18,436 nucleotides of DNA, from positions 1-18,436 of the forward strand of contig CAKRKO010000053.1 of NCBI GenBank assembly GCA_934358495.1. The letters are read 5' to 3'. Position numbers and translations under genes: made by a program. This stretch comes from an uncultured Eubacterium sp. (lineage in GTDB: Bacteria; Bacillota; Clostridia; Lachnospirales; Lachnospiraceae). The notes below the pieces were generated by a model. That model was given only the letters and a program-made list of their open reading frames with translations, did not search any database and was not told the origin of the DNA. This document shows positions 7,055 to 13,771 of this stretch, piece after piece (position 1 is the stretch's first letter; every line of letters starts with the position of its first letter).

Positions 7055-8124
7055 TATTTCTGTCCTCCCATCATTTCAATAAACTTGTCAAACAGGTATC
7101 CGGAATCCTGTGGGCCAGGGCATGCTTCCGGATGGAACTGTACAGTAAAGATATTCTTTCCTGTATACTTGAGTCCTTCGTTGGTTCCGTCATTTACATT
7201 TGTAAAAGCAGGAACTGCTACTGTATGATCCAGACTGTCTGCATCCACCGCGTATCCATGGTTCTGGGATGAAATGTATACACGACCTGTCTCCAGATCT
7301 TTTACCGGATGATTGCCGCCTCTATGGCCATATTTGAGTTTATAAGTATCTGCGCCGGTGGCTAATGCCATCAGCTGGTGTCCTAAGCAGATAGCAAAAA
7401 TCGGCACTTCCGAATCATAAAGTTTTTTCACTTCTTTGATAATATCTGTGCAGGCTTTTGGATCTCCAGGACCGTTAGAAAGCATAATTCCGTCCGGATC
7501 AGAGGAAAGAATCTCCTCAGCCGTTGTGTGTGCCGGATAAATCGTAACTTCACAGCCGCGTTTGTGCAGGGACTGTGCAATATTGTTCTTTGCGCCAAAG
7601 TCCAGCAGCGCTACTTTATAGCCATCTGCTTTCAGCACTTTTTTCTCGCTGCAAGTCACCTTATCCACTACATTTCCTGTATTGTATACATGAAGCTGAG
7701 GCAAAATTTCATCCAGTTTGTAATTTTCATCTGTGGTGATCATACCATTCATAGTTCCTTTTTCACGCAGGATTTTTGTCAACGCTCTTGTATCAATTCC
7801 TGCGATTCCCGGAATATCATGTTCTTTCAAAAAATCCTGAATGGTTCCCTGGCAACGGAAGTTACTTGGAATTCTGGATAACTCTCTTACGATATATCCG
7901 TCCGGCCATGGCTGTGCAGACTCCATATCCGGTGTAATTCCATAATTTCCAATCAGCGGATACGTCATTACAACTGCCTGTCCCGCATAGGATGGGTCTG
8001 TCAAAACCTCCAGATAACCAGTCATGGAAGTATTGAAGACGATCTCACTGATCACGCTCTTTGTCGAACCAATGCTTGTTCCGGTAAATACTGTACCGTC
8101 TTCCAGAATCAGAAATGCTTTCAT
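7054..8124 (-). CDS. carA: Carbamoyl-phosphate synthase small (glutaminase) subunit
   Basis: The 356 residues match the usual small-subunit length. The N-terminal CarA domain (about 1-150) includes FNTSMTGYLEVLTDPSYAGQ. The class I glutamine amidotransferase domain (about 170-345) shows SNGPGDP at 216-222, the nucleophile C246 in AICLGHQLMALATGA, and the rest of the triad, H331 and E333, in QFHPEACPGP. It hydrolyses glutamine and passes ammonia to CarB, feeding pyrimidine and arginine synthesis. AAAGGACGG precedes the ATG. The promoter at 8377-8405 leaves a leader of roughly 245 nt, long enough for RNA-level control. The stop codon overlaps the carB start by one base. Confidence 0.98.
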   Translation of the reverse strand: MKAFLILEDGTVFTGTSIGSTKSVISEIVFNTSMTGYLEVLTDPSYAGQAVVMTYPLIGNYGITPDMESAQPWPDGYIVRELSRIPSNFRCQGTIQDFLKEHDIPGIAGIDTRALTKILREKGTMNGMITTDENYKLDEILPQLHVYNTGNVVDKVTCSEKKVLKADGYKVALLDFGAKNNIAQSLHKRGCEVTIYPAHTTAEEILSSDPDGIMLSNGPGDPKACTDIIKEVKKLYDSEVPIFAICLGHQLMALATGADTYKLKYGHRGGNHPVKDLETGRVYISSQNHGYAVDADSLDHTVAVPAFTNVNDGTNEGLKYTGKNIFTVQFHPEACPGPQDSGYLFDKFIEMMGGQK

Positions 8125-8169
8125 TTATTCGCCCGTCCTTTCTCTTTTCTACAATATACACTTTGCATC

Positions 8170-8191
8170 CAAAAATGTTCTCACATTTTTG
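8170..8191 (-). other. Perfect hairpin with GAGA tetraloop in the carA leader
   Basis: On the transcribed (minus) sense the 9-bp stem CAAAAATGT / ACATTTTTG closes a GAGA loop, a GNRA-type tetraloop. It lies 45 nt before the carA ATG. Just upstream at 8199-8218 a second weak stem (ATGCGC with GTGCAT, one G-U pair) can form. The role is unknown. mRNA stability or folding of a regulatory leader is possible. Confidence 0.45.
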
Positions 8192-8283
8192 CTACGAGAT
8201 GCACGCCATGCAGCGCATGATAAATTTCTCTGTCCATCTCTGTAATCTTACTACATTTTAACATGTATTTCCTGGCTTGTTGC

Positions 8284-8312
8284 AAAAAAAAAGAGGGAAA
8301 TTTCTCTTTTTT
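8284..8312 (-). terminator. Candidate attenuator in the carAB leader
   Basis: On the minus strand AAAAAAGAG (8304-8312) pairs with CTCTTTTTT (8287-8295) across an 8-nt loop, and the run of nine Ts (8284-8292) forms the 3' arm and tail. Only three G-C pairs are present, so it is weak. Its position ~70 nt into the leader, with nothing coding upstream in the transcript, is what suggests regulation. I saw no clear PyrR-binding sequence. Confidence 0.28.
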
Positions 8313-8376
8313 CTGTATATTTATACATTTTTCATGCATAATATTCATTTTTCCGCCATATATACAAATTGTAGGT

Positions 8377-8405
8377 ATTTTATCATAGTTTTTTTCTTTT
8401 TTCAA
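8377..8405 (-). promoter_or_regulatory. carAB promoter
   Basis: TTGAAA (8400-8405) and TAAAAT (8377-8382) on the minus strand are separated by 17 bp. It directly follows the serS terminator. The 357-bp gap between carA and serS contains only this promoter, the leader structures and that terminator. Confidence 0.65.
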
Positions 8406-8430
8406 CACTTACTTTCATGATTTCTCACTT

Positions 8431-8473
8431 AAGCAACAACGGCAAGGCCCGACGTCATCGCCAGACCTTGCCG
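8431..8473 (-). terminator. serS terminator
   Basis: Nine bases after the serS stop, CGGCAAGG (8466-8473, minus sense) pairs with CCTTGCCG (8440-8447) around an 18-nt loop, followed by TTGTTGCTT. The GC-rich stem is good and the U tract is interrupted. Confidence 0.6.
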
Positions 8474-8481
8474 CTTCTTAA

Positions 8482-9762
8482 TTACTCAATTTTTGTTTTT
8501 CCACCCATATATGGCTGTAATGCTTTCGGAATATTAACAGTTCCATCCGCATTTAAGTTATTCTCCAGAAAAGCGATCAACATTCTTGGCGGAGCAACTA
8601 CTGTATTATTCAATGTATGTGCCAGATATTTCTTACCATCAGCACCTTTTACACGGATCTTCAGTCGTCTTGCCTGAGCATCACCAAGATTTGAACAGCT
8701 TCCTACTTCGAAATATTTTTTCTGACGCGGAGACCATGCCTCAACATCAACAGATTTGACCTTCAGGTCAGCAAGGTCACCGGAACAGCACTCTAACGTA
8801 CGAACCGGAATATCAAGACTGCGGAACAGATCTACCGTATTCTGCCATAATTTCTCATACCACATCATAGAATCTTCTGGTTTACATACAACAATCATTT
8901 CCTGTTTTTCAAACTGATGGATACGGTACACACCTCTCTCCTCGATACCATGAGCTCCTTTTTCTTTACGGAAACACGGAGAATAGCTGGTCAGAGTCTT
9001 CGGCAACTGCTCCTCATCGATCATCGTATCAATAAAGCTACCGATCATGGAATGCTCGGAAGTACCGATCAGATAAAGATCCTCGCCTTCAATCTTGTAC
9101 ATCATAGCATCCATCTCATCAAAACTCATAACACCGGTAACAACGTTACTTCTGATCATGTATGGCGGAATGCAGTATGTGAATCCACGGTCAATCATAA
9201 AGTCACGGGCATAAGCCAGAACTGCTGAATGTAAACGGGCAATATCCCCTTTCAGATAATAGAAACCGTTTCCGGCTACTTTTCTTGCGCTGTCAAGATC
9301 GATACCGTCAAACTTCTCCATAATCTCTGTGTGATACGGAATCTCGAAATCCGGAACAACAGGCTCACCGAAACGCTCAACTTCTACGTTCTCACTGTCA
9401 TCTTTTCCAATCGGAACAGACGGATCAATGATATTTGGGATGGTCATCATGATTTTTTTGATTTTCTCCTGAAGCTCGCCTTCCTGCGCCTCAAGTTCTG
9501 TCAGACGCTCTGCATCTTTGGCAACCTGCTCTTTTAATGCCATAGCCTCTTCTTTTTTTCCCTGTCCCATCAGAGCACCAATCTGTTTGGAGATACGGTT
9601 TCTGTTGGCACGCAGATCATCCGCTTCCTGCTGAACTGTTCGGGATGATGCATCTAACTCGATTACTTCATCCACCAGACCAAGTTTGTGATCCTGAAAT
9701 TTATTTTTGATATTCTGTTTTACAATATCCGGGTTTTCTCTTAAAAACTTAATGTCAATCAT
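8482..9762 (-). CDS. serS: Serine-tRNA ligase
   Basis: This 426-residue class II synthetase charges tRNA-Ser with serine and is of normal length. The N-terminal tRNA-binding coiled coil spans about residues 30-105. Motif 2 lies in SYSPCFRKEKGAHG with R265 and runs on to the RIHQFEKQEM segment. Motif 3 is LNNTVVAPPRMLIAFLENN with R393. Where many bacterial enzymes have NGS in motif 3 and TAEVPL earlier, this one has NNT and TSEHSMIG, which suggests a distinct subgroup. A start at 9804 would add 14 residues. I chose the ATG at 9762 because AGGAGG sits 5-6 nt before it, and because the protein then begins MIDIKFLREN as usual for the family. A promoter lies 34 bp upstream. No T-box leader is present. 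Confidence 0.96.
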   Translation of the reverse strand: MIDIKFLRENPDIVKQNIKNKFQDHKLGLVDEVIELDASSRTVQQEADDLRANRNRISKQIGALMGQGKKEEAMALKEQVAKDAERLTELEAQEGELQEKIKKIMMTIPNIIDPSVPIGKDDSENVEVERFGEPVVPDFEIPYHTEIMEKFDGIDLDSARKVAGNGFYYLKGDIARLHSAVLAYARDFMIDRGFTYCIPPYMIRSNVVTGVMSFDEMDAMMYKIEGEDLYLIGTSEHSMIGSFIDTMIDEEQLPKTLTSYSPCFRKEKGAHGIEERGVYRIHQFEKQEMIVVCKPEDSMMWYEKLWQNTVDLFRSLDIPVRTLECCSGDLADLKVKSVDVEAWSPRQKKYFEVGSCSNLGDAQARRLKIRVKGADGKKYLAHTLNNTVVAPPRMLIAFLENNLNADGTVNIPKALQPYMGGKTKIE

Positions 9763-9795
9763 AGCTTCCTCCTGAGGAAATTTTATTCTTTCAAA

Positions 9796-9824
9796 AGTAT
9801 ACACTGATTCACAGCAATATTCAA
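9796..9824 (-). promoter_or_regulatory. serS promoter
   Basis: On the minus strand TTGAAT (9819-9824) and TATACT (9796-9801) are separated by 17 bp. The leader would be only about 25 nt, which leaves no room for a T-box. Repeat A copy 2 begins about 50 bp upstream. Confidence 0.65.
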
Positions 9825-9876
9825 GCCTTGTTCATCGTGTTCTTGACGAAAATTGGGGCAAAATTTTGGCATATAA

Positions 9877-10054
9877 AGCGAAATCGAAGCATCCTTTCAG
9901 AATCGCTAGACACTCACTACCTTCATTTCACTTCGGTTTCATCGCGCTCACTCTCAACTCCGATAAAAGCTGGTCGTTTCCCGTTCGCGCAAAACCTTGT
10001 GAAAATCAGTCGTTCACTCAATCACTGATTCTGAAAGGATGCTTCGATTTCGCT
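9877..10054. repeat. Repeat A, copy 2
   Basis: The ends form a perfect 28-bp inverted repeat (9877-9904 against 10027-10054). The part that matches copy 1 runs 9880-10051. In the 25 shared stem positions, six base pairs differ from copy 1 and both members changed in each case. A seventh position is A-C mismatched in copy 1 and a G-C pair here. The interior keeps CTTCGGTTTCATCGCGCTC and ATAAAAGCTGGTCGT. It lies between serS and the exporter operon, in the same orientation relative to its neighbours as copy 1. Confidence 0.85.
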
Positions 10055-10071
10055 ATTTATACATTTTAAAC

Positions 10072-10192
10072 GCAGAATAAGCATTCCCCCGTTTCAAGTG
10101 CGTAGAGCATAAACGGTGGGTAAGAGGAATGCTTATGTCCGCTTTACTCTGCATGTGCAACACAATGTTTTTTATACAGTAACTGCACATGC
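10072..10192. other. Two adjacent hairpins between repeats A and B, copy 2
   Basis: ATAAGCATTCC (10077-10087) pairs perfectly with GGAATGCTTAT (10126-10136), and inside it GTTT/AAAC adds a few pairs. GCAGA (10072-10076) can pair with TCTGC (10148-10152). GCATGTGC (10151-10158) pairs perfectly with GCACATGC (10185-10192). Neither hairpin has a U tract on the minus strand. The part around TATACAGTA resembles sequence at 3321-3329 next to repeat B copy 1. Confidence 0.5.
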
Positions 10193-10253
10193 GGCACGCA
10201 GCGCAGATAGAAAATCATTCGTGCCTGCATTGGAGTTTTGTATCATTTTGTTC
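10191..10253. repeat. Repeat B, copy 2: conserved right end only
   Basis: The 43 nt at 10197-10239 are identical to 3573-3615. The following bases (ATCATTTTGTT) resemble the right arm of copy 1. The matching left arm and the internal hairpins are absent, so this is a truncated or internally deleted copy. It begins 19 bp after the permease stop codon, just as element C and repeat B follow carB. Confidence 0.8.
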
Positions 10254-10272
10254 TTTATCACACAAGCAAGAT

Positions 10273-11526
10273 TTATTCGCGGCGCAGTGCATCGATCGGT
10301 TTCAGATTCGCTGCCTTATAAGATGGCAGTAATCCAAATATAATTCCGATTCCCATAGAGAATACAACTGCAATGATCGCCGCCGGCACACTGATAACCA
10401 CCGGCATTTGGCTGACTTTCGATATTACCTCCGCCAGTATGATACCTGCTACCACTCCGATAATACCACCAAGGCTGGTCAGCACGGCTGCCTCTGTCAA
10501 AAACTGACCGAGGATGTGACTTTTCTTTGCTCCAATGGCTTTCTTCAGACCGATTTCCTGTGTACGTTCTGTCACGGACACCAGCATAATATTCATAACA
10601 CCGATACCGCCTACCAGCAGGGAAATTCCTGCAATCCAGATCAGCATACGGTTTGTGGACTGGCTCAGTTCCTGAATATCCTGTGCCTGTTTCAACAAAT
10701 CCTGACCTTTATACTGAATGGTTGAATCAGAAACAGTGATATTTGCATTTAGGATATCCGCTACCGCCTGACCTGCAGAGGCCATGGAATCTGTATCCGT
10801 TGCCTTCAAAACCACACTCTGGGGCTCATCATACTGAAATACGATCGGCCATGTGGCAGATGGGATAAATACTCTTCCACTGCTGTCCTGCATATAAGTA
10901 TAGTAATCGTCCATAGAATTAATCACTGGTTCAAAGCCATCTTTTTTGTCTGCAATTCCAACTACAATATACGGTTCTCCCTGAATCTCAATGGTTTTTC
11001 CAATTGCATCTTCTCCCTGAAACAGGGAAGATGCGCTATCCTGATCCAAAATCGCTACTTTTCTGTATTTCGCATAATCGTTACCGTCAAAACCACGGCC
11101 TTCTTTGATGACATAGCTGCAGGTATCCAGATAATTTGCATCAATACCCATGACATAACCACCGGAAAGAGATGTATTCCCGTAGCATACCGTACCATAT
11201 CCCTGACGGCTTGTGTAACGGGAAGCTTCCTCCACACCATCTACCGCCAGAATCTGCTGCATGGTATCGTCACTGATCACCGGAACACCATCCGGAATTC
11301 CGTTGTAATCCATTTCGTACGCCCATTCATCCTGATAAAGCTGAACCGTTACCGCATTGTTTCCGGCTCCTACCAGGTTCTGCTTGATCTGTTCATTCGT
11401 TCCCTGAATTGTGGAAACAATCGCAATAATTGCACCAATGCCGATAATAATACCAAGCATGGTCAGAAAGGAACGCATTTTATGTGACCAGATGCCCTGA
11501 AAGGACAGTCTAATATTTTCTAACAT
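10273..11526 (-). CDS. MacB/YknZ-type ABC transporter permease
   Basis: The 417 residues have the MacB-type layout: a short cytoplasmic N-terminus, TM1 at about 19-40, an extracytoplasmic MacB core domain at about 41-290, then TM2 (294-318), TM3 (346-369) and TM4 (379-402). The protein ends in the family signature PSYKAANLKPIDALRRE. TM2 continues into VTERTQEIGLKKAIGAKK, typical of FtsX/MacB permeases. It should pair with the neighbouring ATPase and the two adaptors to drive export across the single membrane. I chose the ATG at 11526, since GGGGAGG lies 8 nt before it. A GTG nine bases upstream is too close to that site. It is the last gene of the operon, 15 bp after adaptor 2. The substrate is unknown. 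MacB and YknXYZ relatives handle peptides, toxins or drugs. Confidence 0.9.
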   Translation of the reverse strand: MLENIRLSFQGIWSHKMRSFLTMLGIIIGIGAIIAIVSTIQGTNEQIKQNLVGAGNNAVTVQLYQDEWAYEMDYNGIPDGVPVISDDTMQQILAVDGVEEASRYTSRQGYGTVCYGNTSLSGGYVMGIDANYLDTCSYVIKEGRGFDGNDYAKYRKVAILDQDSASSLFQGEDAIGKTIEIQGEPYIVVGIADKKDGFEPVINSMDDYYTYMQDSSGRVFIPSATWPIVFQYDEPQSVVLKATDTDSMASAGQAVADILNANITVSDSTIQYKGQDLLKQAQDIQELSQSTNRMLIWIAGISLLVGGIGVMNIMLVSVTERTQEIGLKKAIGAKKSHILGQFLTEAAVLTSLGGIIGVVAGIILAEVISKVSQMPVVISVPAAIIAVVFSMGIGIIFGLLPSYKAANLKPIDALRRE

Positions 11527-11541
11527 TTCACGCACCTCCCC

Positions 11542-13089
11542 TTAATGTGATGATTCATCGGCATTTACTGCGCGGATGCCTTCTTTTGCTGTCTTTCCAT
11601 ATGGAAATGCAATGCGGTCATCCTCCGTCAGGCCGGATTTGATTTCAATGGTATCTCCGTAAATGATCCTTCCGGTTTTCACATACTGTTTTACCAGCCG
11701 GTCATTTTCATCAGCTTTCAGCACATAGGATCTTCCATTCTCTGTGCGGACATAGCCTTTAAAAATATAGAGCGAACTGCTATCTTCCTCACCTGAAACG
11801 GTCATGGTCAGATCCACATATTCCCCATTTCGCAATCCTGTACTGTCCTCAATATAAGCCACAAACGGATAGTAAGACACATTACTGTTGCCTTCCCCAT
11901 AAGAAGACACGTCGGTGGACGGGTAATTCTTGATCTCGGTAATCTCTGCCTCACAGCTTGTTCCGCTCTCCCAGGAGGAAACACTGACCATCTGTCCCGG
12001 TTTTACCTGATCTAAAAGCAGCTCACTGATTCCTCCGGTTACATACAGACCTTCCGATCCGGTTACTTCCATAAACGGTGTACCATCATTTGGCAGATTG
12101 TCTTTGTCCTGCAGATTCTTTACCACACCGGTAACTGTCGCATAAACGATACCATCTGTGCTCTGCGCTTTCAGTTTTTCTACCTCAAGTTCGGCTTTTC
12201 GTTTATCCAGATCCAGATCTTTGATCTTTTTCTCCTGCTCTGCGATCATATCATTCAATTCACTCTGCGTATAACCGCCTGCATCATTGGATCCATCATC
12301 AACTGTTGTCGTATCATCTCCTGCATCAGACGCATCATCTGTGATCTGGCTGTGATCATACACGGACCATTTCGTATTTCCATCCGGCACAACGATCTGA
12401 GCACCGTCTACCTCCCATGCTGTCACAAGTTCTCCGGAAACATCATTATTTTCCCGGATTTCAAATACGGCATATGTTTTTTCTTCTGCAAGCTGACTCA
12501 AAAAGTCTCCGGTCACATAAGCCGATTCGGTACACAGATAACGATACGGGGTCTCTTCGCTGCCATCCGCGCTGTCCCGATTATAAGGAACCGCTGTCCA
12601 GGAAATATAGTTGTACGCATTTCCGGTCATTTCCTGCACTTGCGGTGTTGACGGCTCCGGAGTCACCGGATTGGACGGTTCCACATATGGTTTTGTATTT
12701 TTTAACTTCTTTAAATCATTCTGGGCAATGGTGATCTGATTTTTCAGATTCTCCACTTCCAGCTGTTTTCCCTGCAGATTCAAAGATGCCACCGTGGTAT
12801 CCAGCGCCAGCAGTTTATCGCCTTTCTGCACCTGCTGTCCTTCCTCCACATACACTTCCTTGATCTCATCATCCTTTGAAATCTCCACAGTCTGAGAATA
12901 ATCATTGGTAACCAGTCCGGAACTGTTGATATCATCGCCCCAGTATCCACTGTTCAGATTTGACACAGACTGTACTTCCGCTGTCATTTTAGAGCGCTGC
13001 ACATACACTCCACCACCGATTCCTCCGGCTGCCACAGCGGCAACAATGGCGATGATAAGAATACGTTTCATGACTTTCTTATTTTTCAT
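11542..13089 (-). CDS. Membrane-fusion/adaptor protein (HlyD/YknX-like) with inserted domain
   Basis: This 515-residue protein has an N-terminal membrane anchor at about 8-30, a split lipoyl/barrel-sandwich segment (VEEGQQVQKGDKLLALD at 81-97, resumed at about 312-325), a coiled-coil hairpin and a C-terminal beta-barrel and membrane-proximal region. Unusually, the hairpin is interrupted. Helix 1 (about 100-132) and helix 2 (about 273-310) are separated by some 140 residues. These comprise a Pro-rich stretch (133-150), a Tyr/Trp-containing globular-looking segment (155-245) and an Asp-rich linker (251-270). Its start overlaps the ATPase stop as ATGA, so translation is coupled. GAGGAGG lies just upstream. 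It probably links the ATPase-permease pair to the cell envelope. Confidence 0.85.
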   Translation of the reverse strand: MKNKKVMKRILIIAIVAAVAAGGIGGGVYVQRSKMTAEVQSVSNLNSGYWGDDINSSGLVTNDYSQTVEISKDDEIKEVYVEEGQQVQKGDKLLALDTTVASLNLQGKQLEVENLKNQITIAQNDLKKLKNTKPYVEPSNPVTPEPSTPQVQEMTGNAYNYISWTAVPYNRDSADGSEETPYRYLCTESAYVTGDFLSQLAEEKTYAVFEIRENNDVSGELVTAWEVDGAQIVVPDGNTKWSVYDHSQITDDASDAGDDTTTVDDGSNDAGGYTQSELNDMIAEQEKKIKDLDLDKRKAELEVEKLKAQSTDGIVYATVTGVVKNLQDKDNLPNDGTPFMEVTGSEGLYVTGGISELLLDQVKPGQMVSVSSWESGTSCEAEITEIKNYPSTDVSSYGEGNSNVSYYPFVAYIEDSTGLRNGEYVDLTMTVSGEEDSSSLYIFKGYVRTENGRSYVLKADENDRLVKQYVKTGRIIYGDTIEIKSGLTEDDRIAFPYGKTAKEGIRAVNADESSH

Positions 13090-13760
13090 TCTGCCGCCTC
13101 CTCTATCTCACCATCGATAATGCGGATCACACGTTTTGCGTAAGAAGCAATTTTTGCATCATGTGTGATCATAACAATTGTTACACCTTCTTCATTTAAC
13201 CGATCAAAAAGTTCCATGATCTGTTTGCCGGATTTGGAATCCAACGCACCTGTCGGCTCGTCTGCAAGCAGAATCTTTGGATTATTTACCATGGCACGGG
13301 CAATGGCCACACGCTGTTTCTGTCCACCGGAGAGCTGGGTCGGTTTGAAATCCACACGGTCTGCCAGACCCACACGGTCCAGAGCTGCTGCCGCACGTTT
13401 TTCCCTGTCCGCCTTTTTCATACCCGCATAAATCAGCGGAAGCGCTACATTTTCCAGTGCGGATTCTCTCGGAAGCAGGTGAAAACTCTGAAATACAAAT
13501 CCGATGCTGTTCAATCTGACATCAGCAAGCTCACGATCCTTATATTTCAATACATCATCCCCTGCAAGCTCATATGTTCCGCTAGTTGGAAGATCCAGAC
13601 ACCCGATAATATTCATCAGCGTAGTTTTTCCGGAACCGGATGGTCCCATGATCGCTACATATTCGCCCTCTTCCACGGAAAGACTCACATCTTTCAATAC
13701 CGGAACTACCAGTTTTTCCTGCTGATAATCCTTATAAATATGACTGAGATTTAAAAGCAT
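13086..13760 (-). CDS. ABC transporter ATP-binding protein (MacB/LolD/YknY type)
   Basis: This 224-residue cytosolic ATPase has every ABC motif. Counting from the chosen start they are Walker A GPSGSGKT (39-46), Q-loop Q91, signature LSGGQ (143-147), Walker B ILLADE (163-168) and the switch histidine H200 in MITHDA. The family extension ADEPTGALDSKSGKQIM is present. A GTG start at 13766 would add two residues. I prefer the ATG at 13760, because AGGGGG ends 7 nt before it and would sit on top of the GTG. It is 11 bp after adaptor 1 and overlaps adaptor 2 by 4 bp. It powers the permease encoded two genes downstream. Confidence 0.95.
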   Translation of the reverse strand: MLLNLSHIYKDYQQEKLVVPVLKDVSLSVEEGEYVAIMGPSGSGKTTLMNIIGCLDLPTSGTYELAGDDVLKYKDRELADVRLNSIGFVFQSFHLLPRESALENVALPLIYAGMKKADREKRAAAALDRVGLADRVDFKPTQLSGGQKQRVAIARAMVNNPKILLADEPTGALDSKSGKQIMELFDRLNEEGVTIVMITHDAKIASYAKRVIRIIDGEIEEAAE

Positions 13761-13771
13761 ATGCACACCCC

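Noticed and set aside
8181..8408. A 75-codon minus-strand frame upstream of carA
   Set aside because: It begins upstream of the predicted carA transcript start and has no ribosome binding site. Its composition reflects the A/T-rich leader.
9763..10272. A T-box leader for serS
   Set aside because: No T-box consensus (AGGGTGGNACCGCG or its complement) is present, and the promoter lies too close to the gene for such a leader.
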